The position numbers were made by a program, and so were the translations under genes. Positions 11,200-25,400 of a DNA stretch of 64,000 bases are shown piece by piece. The number at the start of each line of letters is the position of its first letter. Position 1 is the stretch's first letter. The notes under the pieces are model-generated. The model had not been told where the DNA came from and did not search any database. It saw only the letters and a program-made list of their open reading frames with translations. Source of the DNA: Trichopria drosophilae. Lineage: Eukaryota > Arthropoda > Insecta > Hymenoptera > Diapriidae. The stretch covers positions 116,921,501 through 116,985,500 of the forward strand of contig CM059585.1 of NCBI GenBank assembly GCA_030407085.1, in the 5' to 3' direction.

Positions 11200-14100
11200 A
11201 AATTAAAAAAAGATCTAAAAATCGTTGTATTTTTCTATTATTTTACAAAATGTTTGGCTATACATAATAGTCTTTTTGCCATTTTTCAGTTGAAATCGAC
11301 GAAGCTTACTTAAAAATAGTAGGAAAAATATCTTTCAAAAATTAAAAAAAGATCCTTTTTAGTGCAGACACAAATTTCAGGTTGGCGTTCTCAAACATTG
11401 AAAGTCAAAGAAATGTTCAGAATATAGCCACATCATAACGAATCTTCTCTCCTAAAAAACATAACTATGCATCCTGTCAATGATGTATTGTAAGATTAAG
11501 TTATTCACATAATGTGTTGACTTCATTGTCCATCAATCATCACTATACGACTAATCTGAAATTATACATGAATGGCTTAAAAATATTCCAATTTAACCCA
11601 TAAGATTAACATGGTCCACACAACCTTTTTGAGATACGTGTCCCTGCCTGGCTAATCTCATTATTTATATGTGCTACGTTCATGTTTAACTATATTAAAC
11701 AATCTCGAATTATTGGGAAGACAATAATTAGATATGTACGTATTCTGATATGAATTTGTATTGATGGCCCTGTGACAATGCGAGGATTGATACATAGACA
11801 GCATATATTCTGACATTTTCATAAAATAAAATAAAGAGTTAATGATCGATATCGACACTTAATATGGAAAAATAGTTTTACCCACTATTCCAAAATTACA
11901 ACTTTTTAGAATGGTATATACTTTTCAGAAGGAGGTCGAAATCGAGCTCACCATCGTGGGTAACTTCCCTTCGATGCAACATTAGCCATATCGCCAGTAG
12001 AGACACGTATATATATACGCACGGCAGGCGCGCTGCCATAATTAATTAATACGACGGTAATGATATGTAATCGCTCCTGCATGAAGCTGAGCGCCCTGTA
12101 CGCGCGCGGATCGCGCATAGTAAGTGTGGCTTAGCCGCGACGGACAGAGTCACGTGACAAGTGATAAATTACGAGCTGATGACTAACTACCGGAAAGTGG
12201 CGTCCCCGACACGTCCTTCCAGAAGAAAGCACAAACTCTCGATCCGTCTCGCCTTAAGTCTTAGCCGCAACAGGCATTATCCGAACCTAAGGTTCTTTTC
12301 CACTAAGTCCAATATATTTCGATCAAAATATCTTTTTTTGTGATAATTTATTTTCTTATTCCATAAAATCAAAATTTGCTTAGGTATAAAAAGTACCTGC
12401 AAACTATGCGATCGGCAGACGTTTCTCATCAACATTTATTCTGTCGCCTTCAAAATAAGAACTATCGAAAGTGTGACGCTATCTTCAATGTTTTTAACTT
12501 ACTCCAGTAAATTTTATTTTATGCCATCAAATGTCTCAAATCAACGACCGCGATGTTGCAATTAAAGTTTTTGAATTAGGATAGGTGTAGTGAACATGGA
12601 CCTAGGTTAAGTGAACACTCTGTGCATTGTTTGAGTTTTTAATATTGTACTCCTTCGTTTTCCTTGCCCTGTACGATGCTCGTAATAAGCTGATATAATT
12701 GGAAAACTTGTCATATTGAAACGATGTTATAATCGTAGATCCATATCCATCTCCATTTATGATAGGGTTCACGACGCTAAGGTCAGTATTGGCTAATGTC
12801 AAGGCACAATTTGCATGGATGCTCTTCTCTGTCTTCCAGTGACATATTTCATGTCTAAACATTAGTGATGACTCGTCCAATTAATCTGTTGGATTGTTCC
12901 TAGTCATTAATGCTCGTGTAAATTTTACTGACGAACTAATTTTCATATATTGTGGACGTTTTCACCGTTGGTAGGTGAATTGATTACTTTCAACCAACTT
13001 TGAACTCTACCTACTACGAAGGTATCAACGTGTTGGACATAAAAGAGTATCCAAAGACCTCAGTTGACAATGTGAAAGAATAGGTACAGGAATTTTTCTT
13101 TGCAAAACGAAAAGGCAAATCAACTCTTTGTTACATTACACATGCCATAGTAGAATTTGCCAAGATCTTTTGAAATAGTGTATTTCAAACGACTTCTACA
13201 GATAGACTGAAAGGCAGCTGTAGTTCAAAATAGATTAGGTTCTTGTAAATCGTAATATAAATTCGACATCGCAACATCAGTTTTTGAAAGCCGGATAACG
13301 TTTCATGGGCTGGATACGTGTTGTGTATCTGAAACGAAATGCAGATCGACATAGTTGTCTCCATCGCGAAGATGCATAAATCAGAATTATTACGAGAGTG
13401 TAGTAGCGTCCCAGTGTAATACCAGGTACGTGTCCTCGGAAGCGCGAAAACGCATACGTATGAGACACTTGGTTTTGGCCTATAGGCGATAATTAATCAT
13501 CTCACGAGGCACATACGCCTTCGTACGAAGCACGCAGAACCTACTCGTAGGGATATACTCGCGATGGGTTTCGAGATCGCATGCACGCACACCCTATGGC
13601 GATACAGCCATTATAGGCCTATACTTAAGTAGCATAGAATATTCATACGTTGACGGGAAGGCGATAACATTTTGCAGTTTGCATCGAGTAGGGCCATACG
13701 ATCGTACCATCGTGGATACAATTTGCACGAATCTGGGTCGAGTATCTGATCGATTGACTCCATTAATTTGAATTGCCTATGTGTGAGAAACCAAAGTGCT
13801 TTTATTGATTTTCGGCTTTAATTTCTACGCGTGGTGCATATAAATCTTTTGAAATGGTGAATAATTTGTAGAACTATTAATGTGTTCAGAGCAATGCCAT
13901 AATTTTTCGCATCGAAGAAAAAAAAGTAGTTTCTAGGTAACTGACTTAACAACTTAATGTGCACTGTTTGCATACTTCAACTTCTACGCTGTAAAACATT
14001 GTAAAAAATATGAAAATTAAAACAGCGCCTATTAATGTGTATTCGCCGATATTGCTGGGAATTTTTTGTTTCTCAATTTTAACTACGTTATTCAAAAGAG

Positions 14101-15380
14101 CAATCTAGAAAATAGTTGACGCGTTCCTTTTCAACTTTTTGTCCACATTTTTGTAGTTCCTTGTAGTATGACAGTTGCACTTTGTAGAGAGTGCAATGTT
14201 GGCCTTGAATTGGTTGATGCCAATCCTTCGTCTGTAGCTACGAAGTATGCTCTATTCAAACCACAGCTTCATTTTTTTGCACCATTAACAATTTTATAAT
14301 ATGTGCTTGGAAATGTAAAAAACACAAAAAAATTTAATGTCGAAAAAATCTTAAATTTTTATATTTAAGCATTGTTTAATCTGGTTGAACTCGTCGACGT
14401 CTTTAATTGGGGAAATTTATTTATAGGATGTGAATATTTTCCTTTTATGCAGTAACTAGTGAAGTAATGTAGTATACCAAGATAAGTGTTCATTCTTCAT
14501 GCGGTTGGCTGCAGTTATTAGCAAGCTGTTTCCACTCTTAAAAATGTTAAAACATATTTTAACCCAAAAAGCATATTTCAGCTTCTGCAAAATAGGGTTT
14601 TCAATATAAAACAATTTTCTTTCCAGCTTTTAAATTAAATTACAAAGAAAAAGAACCAAAGTATATTTTTTCAATGATCAGTTTCTACCTACTTCTTATT
14701 TTACTAATTTGCGCTTGATATCAACAGGATTACTTTCTATTGTAGTAATTTTTTTGTGAAAAGCGCAGCGCAGAGTTTTGTTAGAATCATGTCAAAATGA
14801 AAATTTCTTATATCTGAGTTTATTCTAAAGACACTCCAAACAATCAAATAAAGAGTCATTTCTCCATTTTAGTTTATTCTTCATTCCGCAATCTTGTCTT
14901 TACCTTTTAGTAGTCTTAAGAATACTTCTTGAGTAATTCTACGGAGTAAAATTCGTCGGTAAATCGGTCTTATAATAAGACATTCTTTTAAGTAAATTGG
15001 TTTCGGCGTTATAAATATGATGTATGAGTTCTTATTTACAATATTAAGGTCTCCAAACATTAAAAAAATTACATGTTACTAAAATAGCATCGAATATATT
15101 AGAAGAATCTGCGTACGGCATGAAAGAAGAACAAATGGCAACAGCAATCGACAAAACATTTTCCATGGTGAATAATATTTATGAACGAAGTTTGAATTTT
15201 ATAAAATTGAAAAACATTTATTTACTTTTTTTATAAATCTTTTCTTGGTAAAGTCAGCCCCACGATTAAGAAACAAAAATTAGACAATAGATTTTTGAGC
15301 TGTCAAAAAAAATTATGAACACCCGCCAACATTACTTTATGTATATTTATAACATATAAACAATTTAGTGCAAGAGTGTT
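11200..15380. other. No recognised gene; AT-rich with two CpG-bearing segments
   Basis: Mostly AT-rich. Two segments stand out: about 11985-12300 (listed separately) and about 13270-13760, which has frequent CpG and many CGTA/TACG words. Neither contains an open frame I recognise. From 13.8 to 15.4 kb the sequence is plain AT-rich. Confidence 0.4.
11985..12180. promoter_or_regulatory. Candidate regulatory segment
   Basis: A GC-richer block within AT-rich DNA. It contains TAATTAATTAAT (12039-12050), which is a cluster of homeodomain core sites, CGCGCGCGG and GCGCGC words, and a CACGTG E-box near 12151. The mix is compatible with an enhancer or promoter. There is no supporting gene nearby, so this is an inference from motifs only. 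Confidence 0.25.
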
Positions 15381-15386
15381 ACTCTG

Positions 15387-15636
15387 GGTGAGTGGGCGTC
15401 GAAAAACCGACAAATAAAAAAGCCGACAGGTCGAAAAACCGTCAGTCAAAAAACCGACAGGTCGAAAAACCGTCAGTCAAAAAACCGACAATCGAAAAGC
15501 CGAAAGTCAAAAAACCGAAAGTTCAAAGTATGACTGTTCTCCTGACGATGTGTCCATTTTTTTATGTGTCCGCTGTTTGACTGTCGGTTTTTTGACCTGT
15601 CGGCTTTTTGATTTGTCGGTTTTTCGACCCGCACCC
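15387..15636. mobile_element. Foldback element with internally repetitive arms, 250 bp
   Basis: The two ends are inverted copies over about 58 bp: GTCGAAAAACCGACAAAT near the left edge reappears on the opposite strand at the right edge. The left arm is itself tandem, alternating GTCGAAAAACCG, GTCAGTCAAAAAACCGACAG and similar words through about 15530. CTCTG flanks both sides (15382-15386 and 15637-15641), which fits a 5-bp target-site duplication with element ends GGTGAG and CGCACCC. The Lys/Pro-rich frames read through it on both strands (KPTNKK, VEKPSVKKP) come from the repeats and are not a protein gene. The superfamily is unknown. Confidence 0.75.
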
Positions 15637-15639
15637 CTC

Positions 15640-18600
15640 TGAGTTTATAACTATATATATTCAATTATACTGGAGATTATACCAATTACATTGCCGAAAC
15701 GTCTAAAATCTATTGTCTAATTTTTTTTTTCAGTATTAGAACGACTATAAGAAGAAAAATTCTAAAATAATTTTTACACACAATTTGTCTGTAGCTTTAT
15801 TAATTTAAAATAACAAAAAGAAGGAATTACTTATATTATAATGATAATAAATCCTGATCTCTCCTTGCTCTTGATACGAAGAAAACATTTATCTCAATAG
15901 TTTTATAAAGGAGAAAATGTAATGATGAAAATAGTTCAATTGAAATTTTTTTTTTTTATATTAAACAAGATAATCATCATCAATTTCTATGTAAAATTAC
16001 TGAAAATATTGTATAAGAATGATGAAATTAGTTTTTTTCCAAGCTTTCGCCAATAATTAAATGTTTACTACATAAGGAAAGCTTTTAAAACTACATATTG
16101 ACGTAATTTGAGATAATTAACACAGAGGAAAATAGTTACTGAGCCTTACACGATGATGAATTTAATATAAGATTTCAAGACTTAATTTTTTCTTGTCATT
16201 ACTAAATTTAGGCAATACAAAACATCCTGTGATGATAGAATGATGTGCACCATTGTTGTAGGCATATTTTTATGATCGGATTTAAGATCGTTCTTTATCA
16301 TTTGTTGTGAACTTATATTACTTTTTTTTTTAATTAATACACAAAAAAAAACTTTCAATTTGATGACCTAAAGTAAAAATAAACGTGTGTGAAATTATTT
16401 TGTTTCTAACATTGAAACTTTATTTTTTATTATGCTCAGAACATGTGCGTAAAATGGATAAATATAAGCACCTAAATAAGCAAACTAAAGATGTATAAGA
16501 AATTATTCCTGAATACAGAGCCAAGTAATATACGCATGGAAACACTTGAAAATTATCTTATTATTAAAATAAAGTTTACATCTCCTGGTTACCTTATTTT
16601 ATATTATGTTTCAAATTAGCCATTAGTAAATGCAAGATAGTGTCATGCAGAAGTTTTCTATTGGAATATCGTTCTAAGACATATGCTTTTGACGCCATGG
16701 CCGACATCAAAACCACACACACCGTTATCCAGAAAGTTGCAACAGGATCTTCTTTTGACGACATACGGTCTTCATTTCTGCCAGACGAGAATATTCTGCA
16801 ATATAAATTTAATACAGCAGTAAATCGACCCCAGCACTGTCATTTACATTCAGAGTTTACCGGACCGAGCGAAAGCGACGCATGGCCGGAAAGTAAGTCT
16901 CGAAAACGAAGCGTCGCAAACCCATCCGAATCCGACTTGGGCAAATACACTAAGTATGTATCGCATACTGACGGATAAGTTAATCTCGGTTTTAAGTCCC
17001 ACGCATTAGCCCGTCAATGTCATCTCCGCGAGCTCAGTCCCTTCAGACTTATCGGACGCTGCAGCAGCTAACGGTCGGAATATTTGCACTCCTATATTCT
17101 ATACATATTATGTCGCGTGGATTCGCACACGTTGCATGTCGTTTTGCCAGAAAATGGCGGAAACGTTGAAAAGAGTACGCGAGAATGAGTGGGAGTGAGA
17201 TAGATGGAAGGGAAGGGAAGCCACCAAAGAGATCTTAGATGCACAAGGAGCATAATTGTCATACATAGACATGTAAATTACGCGGGCGAATATAAATGTC
17301 AATATGACAGGGAGTCGGCAGACCTCGGCCGCCGACCGGTCAAAGTGAAATCATTAGTTTGCTTAAATCAATGCGCACGTAAAAGTCCGAGTTATTTATG
17401 TCCCGTCATTACGGAAACGTTTCTTCTCCCTTCCTCGCTCCTTCTACGATTTATCTAAAAAGAGCCATGCTTCTAAGGTACGCTTTTGCCGACCGATTCC
17501 AATATATATCAATATGTAAGTTATGGCTTAGGAATTTCGTAATAAAACAATGGAATTGATTACTATCATTAATTATAATCATCACATCTATCTACAATAA
17601 GATGTCAATCTATCACAGATCGTTGGATTCGAAAGAAATTGGATTAAAATTATTCACACCACCTTCTTCTCCTCCTCTATGTATCCGATTAAAACACGAT
17701 GCAAAAAACACAGGTTAAAACCAGAATAAGCATCGGTAGTTACTGAATAACACGAATTCTGCCATGCTGAAATCTTAACACGAAGTGACGCATGGTAGCC
17801 TCCGATCGAATGATTTCGGTTTGACATGGGCGTATCGTAATGGGATTGATATAGATAGTCGGCTAGACGAAAATGCCAGAACCCTTGCTGGGAGTTTGGC
17901 AAGGAATGTTTTCGGACCATGCTGCTTAAAGGGATCTCGGCAAATTGAACCGACAACGTCCGTCTTTCTTACCGAATTGAATTCTTGGTCGATTTGTTTG
18001 GTTAATATCGATACGCGGACTCTCATACTGCATCGCGGGGTTTCGATGTAAATCGGGCTTTCGATCCGATGTTAGAATCGATCATCGAAAGCGCCGAAGC
18101 GTGTTCCATAATCCACTCGGTATGCCAAGGTTCCACTTTCTCGCCTGGATCGATGACGAAACACATCACGTTCCTTTTATCTGACGTCTTTTTTGGCAAC
18201 ATATCTTTCAGTTGACAGATGCATAATTGCTTATTTTTTCCAGGGATTCAAACAGAAGATGTTTCGATTTATGAAGAGGAATTTTCCACTGTCTAATCAC
18301 TTGTTAATTTCATTTTACTATAAATGTCTCCTTTTTCTAGATAGAAAAAATAACGTATTATTAGAGTTCGATGATAATATTCAGATCGATATTTCATTTC
18401 CACTCCAAGTCCCGATTATTTTTTGAGGTCCCATTAAGTGCAGTGTCTGCCGATCGTGCCGGACGTGATTGCCGACTGACGCACTCATCAACCGATTTCC
18501 ACTTACGAGTCGGAGCAATAATTTCGAGTGGAGAGAATTTCGGACCACCAAAGGTGACCACCGAAAGGTTCACTCGAGATCCGTCGAGGAGACGCACGAA

Positions 18601-21600
18601 TTCGAGGATTCATCTTCGAATATTCGAGACGAGTATCGACTAAATCTTATACAGAATCCATAAATGTCTCAAGTGAAATCGTCTAGATCGTAAAACGTTC
18701 GGCATATAGTAATGAATCGTCTCTAATCATACACATATTTTATTGAGGTCCTTCTAAAGAATAAAATGTATTCATAAATTTATTAATGAGGTAAATTAAC
18801 TTTTATCGTTTGCTTGATATTTTACTTTTGAAGTCGCCCTCCGCCCTATATTTTTGTTTATTTGTATATACTTCGTTGCACTTCTTTGCTCGATGGAACA
18901 AAAGAAACAAAATGCTAAGTTGCGGTTTTGAACAAATTTGTCCATTAATCATGAGCAACTTCGATTTGATGTATTTAATAGCAGGGGTTGCTCTGGAGTA
19001 GAACATCGATCATCAGTCGTCAGAGATCTTCGTCCGTTGATGGTAATCCCCGTAAAATGAAGCCATGCCGCATACAGTGACATTGGCGGACACTTTACTA
19101 ATGATTTTCCCGCTTCCGTCAATGGTGTAGGCACTTCGAATGTAAATTGACCTTTCATCCCACTGTCATCGAAAATGCCACCTGTTTGCGTCCATCAATT
19201 TATTCGTTGAGTACTTCCAATCTATTATGGATAATGTTTGAAATTTCGATTACAATTATAAACATGTCAGATTATTTTACAGTCATCGATATTAAGCTAG
19301 TAAAGTGAGCTATGGTAATACGTCTATTAACTCGGGAAAACAATGCGCCATTACTTAGGCTCTTCATCATTTGAAAAGAAAGGGTTTTTGCATCTAAGAA
19401 ACATGACAGAAGGTCATCGTTCGGTGTTGCCACTGATAGATGTGTCGATGCCACGAACGCAATGACGTACCACGATCGGCCTCCTGATCGCTGATGTAGA
19501 TAATGTAACCCTATTAATAATGACTCTCGCACATCGAATATGATTCCTCGTACTCGCACATGGGAGCTCATCGATCGAACGTCGCCGATTGTGAGAGTCG
19601 GTGGTGTCTTTTTTTATCAAGAAGAAGAATGAGTACGTATGCAGATTCCAGTAGCTGGTATAGGGACCAATAACGCTGGCGTTAAAATATGGTAATCGGA
19701 CTGCGAGATCGGCATATCGACGACTTGACAAACGATGCGATGCCCCGAGCCTTGGACCACCAACGGTTCTCCTCAGCAAGCATGTTGGCGCGTGAGCACC
19801 AACGCATACCTTTTTGCATTCTTGTCGCGACTTTTCTGTTTCTCTTTCGACAGGATCTGAGTGGTTCAAAATCATTTATTATATCCTGGCTGCCTCAGAG
19901 GTATTGTCTTATGAACAATTTAAAGTGGCACTTTCGCGAAGTTCTCTTGTCTTAACGATATTGCTCATGATCGATCGTCTGCACAACAATAAACTTCGCC
20001 AAGTCGACATTACTATTGTACCTAATACCTCAATCTCACGTCAATAAACTGTAGCTAAATTTAGCGATGATTATATTATTTTTGAGTGAAAGTGTGCAGA
20101 GATGACTAGGCAGGAAGTGCGAAGAACGCTTCGTCATCTCTTGTCGAAGCACAAACCCTCATAGCTGTAAACATTCGGAAGGTAAATTACCCGCATAATC
20201 ATCGATTACCAGCCTGACGTTCGAACACAATGAACGATTTTCTGATCGCTAAATACTCATTTAATGAACGAGTGTAATATGCAAATATTTAAATGGAATA
20301 TGACCAGATGGAGATAATGATTTTTTAATATCTGGAATGTTTCTGGATATTATCAAAATGCTTCCGAACACAGCCTCCAGACAACAAATCGACGAAGCAT
20401 CTGATTACGGTCTTGAAGCAAACTATAATCGCCAGTAATGGTCGTAGCAGTTCTCGTCGTTATCGTATCGAGTGTCAACGCCTTGGAAGCTCTTATTCAT
20501 CCTGCAACTCCTCGATCCCATTCTCGTCTCTTCGATTCTTCGTCATTTCTACAGCGTCTTTGACGTATTCACATATGGAACTGACTTCTTGTCTCGATAT
20601 GCGCTTCGTCATTGTATTGTTTATTCTCTGTCACGAACGCGTCTATTCACCCAAAGTCAGACTCGCGATTTCACGTGGGCGCTGATGACTCGACTCGATC
20701 TTGAAGCTCGTCGTTCTACTCTGGAGTGCGCTCCCGTCGATTTCAAGTGGTTCGACGAATTCCTGTTCAGCTCCTGTCATTTTTATTTTGCAATCAATGT
20801 CCTCGTTAATTCGATTAAATGATTTTTTATTTTACCTGTCACGTTCTGAACGTATTTGGACATTTTATTTGTATTTGCGTAACGTTATTGTCAGGTGGCA
20901 ACAAGTAGTCAAAGTACGCAGTTTCTGTGATGATGCCACGATTAGGGATACACCAGCCGTTTGGCGGTTGTGGTATGAGGATGTTCGATGCTGCTGAGGT
21001 ACCGAGAGAACTATAAATCATAATTAGGTTGCGAACGGTAGTCGAGTCGTGACTGTAGGCCCATTAGCAGCAACAATACACACGAGAAGCCTAAGATATC
21101 GTCGTTACAACACATCCAAACGATGCACGTTTTTGAGAAACCGATTTATTGCAATTAAAATGCTTATAGTGCGAGCAATAGTTATTCTGAAACAATATTG
21201 ACATAATCTTTTGTCAGTCTCATTTTAATTTGCTGTGAATGTACAATTGTAATATCTTAAGTAAAATGTGCTGTGCATGGTCACGATTACAATTTCTATT
21301 ATTCATTTAGGCATTAGAAACAAACGTACTTTATTTTGAATAGGTTATGACCAATTGCAGAAAGAAGAAGCATAGAAAACTTAGTAGTTTCGTGGGAAAC
21401 AAATATGGAACTGCAAAGTTTTACCGGAGGTTTTTCTTCCTTTAACGTTTTACTTACAAATTTGACTTTGATAATCTATGCGTGTACTTTGAATTTGTTT
21501 CTGTTATTTTTTTAAAAGCATTACATGAAAGAAATTGAAGATTATTGATATTTCAGTTCCTAACCTGGTTTCGCTGTTGATTTCTGAATACAATCTAATT

Positions 21601-21640
21601 TGTTGTTAACCATTTAATTAATTTTTCAATGCCCTAATTC
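15640..21640. other. No recognised gene; AT-rich, then mixed from 16.6 to 20.9 kb
   Basis: From 16.6 kb the composition rises in GC and open frames become longer. The frame at 16640-16978 (112 codons, containing two PSESD words and a GTAAGT donor-like site at about 16889) and the minus-strand frame at 19414-19875 (153 codons, the longest in the window) are the most notable. I recognise neither. Both overlap other open frames, which suggests low stop-codon density rather than coding. A few could be exons of an unrecognised gene. Confidence 0.35.
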
Positions 21641-21645
21641 ATAAC

Positions 21646-21790
21646 TTAACTTCTTAACGCCTGAAATGAGATTTACTTAACTTTTATCTCAATTTAGTAT
21701 ATGGTGTCAAAATCGAAAGAAAAGAATTGAGACATACATATCGTAGCATTTTCAAGGTCGCTTTTAAAATGATGTTATCAAAATTATTCA
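21646..21790 (+). mobile_element. Terminal fragment of the TTAA-flanked foldback family
   Basis: Starting at a TTAA (21646-21649), the sequence TTAACGCCTGAAATGA and the following 120 bp align with the left end of the 42702-44008 element. Shared blocks include GTCAAAATC, ATTGAGA, TATC.TA..ATTTTC.AGGTC and CAAAATT. Identity looks like about 65-70 percent by eye. The terminal CCCA of the other copy is CTTC here. The rest of the element is missing or unrecognisable, so this is an old truncated copy. Confidence 0.65.
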
Positions 21791-22255
21791 ACATCTAGCT
21801 GTACTAAAAAATTATAGTTAGTAACATTATTAAATGACTGCAGATTAAACAGTTCATGTACGATATTTATTTTATAAATTAACTTTATAATTAAAGAATG
21901 ATTTCAATTAGAAAGTATACAAAATTACAAAGCATATCATAGAAACTTTACTGTCATAACAACAATTTTGAACTCGCAGTTATATATATGAGTAATTCTG
22001 AAAGGTTTTTCTTGAAAGCTTGTCACTTAGAATTATACACAAACAGTATTGACATTGTACAATTCATGCCGAAAACACATTTCGTATAGGACGTAAATAA
22101 ACAAAATTATTTTGACATGACAATAAATAAAAAATATTTTGTTCTCGCGATTTGTATATTAACCTGGTGGACTGATTTTGACCGAAATCAACGATTCAGG
22201 CATATGTTTTCGAGATTGTCTATATTGTGACGTACAATATAAGAATATGCCACTA

Positions 22256-22449
22256 CACTGAGAAAAAAAAGTTATATTTTCAAGTAAATAAGTTATTTGA
22301 ATAGCGGTAAGTAAATGTTTACTTGAATTAAGAAAATATTGTCTTATGCTTAGTAAATTTAATAAAATATGCTGTTTAATTCAAATAAAAATTTACTTGC
22401 TACTATTCAAATAAATATTTACTTGAATATAGCTTTTTTTCTCTCAGTG
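22256..22449. mobile_element. MITE with CACTGAGAAAAA ends and TA duplication
   Basis: The left end reads CACTGAGAAAAAAAAGTTATA and the right end is its inverted counterpart (TATAGCTTTTTTTCTCTCAGTG). Both are flanked by TA (22254-22255 and 22450-22451). Further inside, TCAAGTAAATA and TATTTACTTGAA continue the inverted repeat. The 194-bp length, lack of coding capacity and TA target site fit a non-autonomous Tc1/mariner-type element. The superfamily is inferred from the TA duplication only. Confidence 0.8.
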
Positions 22450-25400
22450 TAGAACTGTATTCTTTTAGTTTCAATTCAATATTCAAGTCTGCCCGAAAAT
22501 GATCCGAACAGAGGACTTAAACGACATGTATATTTTGGACAAATCAAATGTTATTTGTCTATTTATATCAATTTAATTCAATATTTCGTTTATCTCGTCT
22601 ATTTATTTATTTAATATTTTTTGGATAAATATATTGCTCTTTTTACTTATTTATTTATCTATATGTATATTCATTTCGCAATAATAAATAATATTATGAA
22701 AATTATTGCTAAATTGCAATTAAAATTATGTAAGAAAAAAATGAGTATGCAATTTCTAAAAACAATATATATTTTTTCATTGCATAGTTTAAAACAAATA
22801 GCGTTTGAGTTTTCGAAACGCAGAATACATTAGTTTCTTGATTCCGCAAAAAGCATTTAAATGTAATTCTTAATATTATAATGCAGTGTTTACTTCAAAG
22901 GATAAGAGTAACTTATTTAGTGCAATAATGAGTAATACGGATAGTTCATTTCTTTGGAGTACAATTTGATTATGATGAAGTAAAAGTAGCATCTCACTCA
23001 ATTTTAATTTTCTTTTAAATAATAAAAACTATTATTTATTTTTTATGACACTCACATACAGCTAATAAGAATTATGGCTTCGACAAAGGTTTGGAAAACG
23101 TGAAAAACGATACTCTCGAAACAAAATAACTTTTTTCATACGTACCAGTATCTTAAAAAGAAGTTGCGGATAATAAAATGTACCGTTTACAATGTTTAAA
23201 AGGCAAAAAACAACTTCGCAGATGAATGACAGTAACATATCAAATATTATCATCTTCTCTCCGAAAAAAGGATTAAAAAAATGTGTGGTGATTAGAGAAG
23301 TATTTGTTTTTACTGAAATCTATGGTATACATTTTAAATGTATTATCACCAAAACTAAGATATAATTAGTTTTCTTTTTAATTGAACTTTATTTTTTACT
23401 TAATTCAGACTGTAGCCTGTAGTGATTCTTATTAAAAACTAATCCAAATTCTAAAAAAGTTCGCCAGCTTATGACAAAATCATCTGTAATATTTTGAAGG
23501 CGTTTTTATATAGTTCGTCAACATGTTAGAAAGCATTGAATATTAACCTGCCATTCCAAAGTTATTATTAATTTAATCAAATTATTTGATGCAAAAAAAA
23601 ATATAAAAATATGAAACAATAACTCATTATTACTTCCCTCTTGTTTTTAAGGGAACTAGGGTCTGGGTACGTTTTCTTTCACCCACTATATCCGGGTGAC
23701 ATGGATAGACATCATTAGTAAGGACCAATACAAACCCACGAAATTTCATACTCCAAAGTAATGTCGACGGATTATGATTATACATTCTATTAAAAGTCAG
23801 GTATGGTAATCTATAAATATAGGCTAACGCCGATTCATGGAATCCTCACGAGTGTGTTTACTTTCGATAAATGATGTTTCGGAGTCGAATATTACATGGA
23901 ATCTCCGAATGTTTTGCGGGGGCAGATACTGGGAGACAGAGGGAGAGGGACTTCCGGTCCAGGACCTGAGACCGCTATTATTCCTGGGCGATGACTGGGT
24001 GTGTCTGAGCTCCGACGTGACTCAAAGCCAGAAGAACGGGCGACTTCGATTTTCGATGGTTAAGTCAACACTTGACTGTATTCGAATTTTACGGTCTGGT
24101 TACACCTTGACTGGTCTCGAAATTAAGTGCAGCGTTTGTTACGTTCGGTGCAATCATCGAACACGTACCTAACAATTCCACGATAATAACAGATATGACG
24201 TCACCAGACGTTTCGTGAATGAACAATGTGAATACAGAATGACTCTCATTGATCTCATCGACGATTAGGCGGAATTCGCGGGGAAAAGTTCATGAAAGCG
24301 GTATATCATTGGACGCGAGATGACGTCTGACGACATTTTTTGTTTCGGATTTCATGTGAATGCCGAGCTCGTTTGGTATTAGCCGCGATTATCATATTTT
24401 CGTGTGCAAATCTGGGCGCCATAAATTTGATCTCGTTATCTCGTTTACGGCCGCGAACGACGAAACCGACCGAGAGGAGTCGAGACGTCGGCCCCGACGA
24501 CAACGTCGGGTGCTGAAGAGACTGAAACGAGGAGGATCTCGACGGGAACTTACTAGAAGGGAGGTAATGGCCGCTGAGGACACCGAGATTGTCAGGACAT
24601 TTTCAGGGGGGACCAGGAGAGACTTACTACAGCGAAAGCAAAAGCGAGCAAGCACCGAACCAGTCGTCTGTGATGTATGTCCCTGACGCGTCTCCGCAGC
24701 ACGCGTGTGTACGCATCAAGTTTATATCGCGGTAATCAAATCACCCAACATAAATTGCGCTTATGCGCAGTTATATTCTAGTTTCTCCGCATCATCGCGC
24801 ATGCCGGCACGTCATCGCGACAATTTTCTCAAATCAAATCGTTCCTAATGATTAATTTGTATGAACTCCCCGATCCAACATTTTCAGTTACTGTTTACAA
24901 AAATTCAACGCGGCTGGAGCCAACATTCGCAGAGTTTAAATTTAACGAGGCACTCGAAATCACGGATCCCATGGAAATTTTAAAGCACTGCAGATCATTT
25001 TAAATTCAGGGTTGTCATCTTTCGAAGGAGAATTGCTTCTTTCAATTGTTCGTAGAAGATGCGAGCGCGGGTCAAGTGTGACGCGTCATCCGAAAGATTT
25101 TATTATACTGGTTCCTGCACACCGCGTTGAAATCTTTATTTGGAATCATTCCAAGAACAATAACGTACTTTTCGTCCCTCTTTTGCTCCTTACTTACGCC
25201 GCATAGTCAGGTTCTTTTTCCGAAATGAGCGAATGACAAATAAAACGAAACGTAACCCAGTTATTTTCTGTATACCCCGAGCTCGATCGTTCCCTTAGAT
25301 ATGATGATCTCGTTGGAAGTTGAAGCACGCGTGTACCATCATCGCGTATATAAATCAGTCGCTCGGAATCAGATGGAATTTCAAAAAGTATATAAAATAC

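Noticed and set aside
15392..15664. Lys/Pro-rich proteins on both strands
   Set aside because: They are translations of the tandem and inverted units of the foldback element, which gives similar peptides on both strands.
19414..19875. Minus-strand open frame of 153 codons, the longest in the window
   Set aside because: Unfamiliar sequence overlapped by other open frames, with no clear start context or splice sites; likely chance in a stop-poor stretch.
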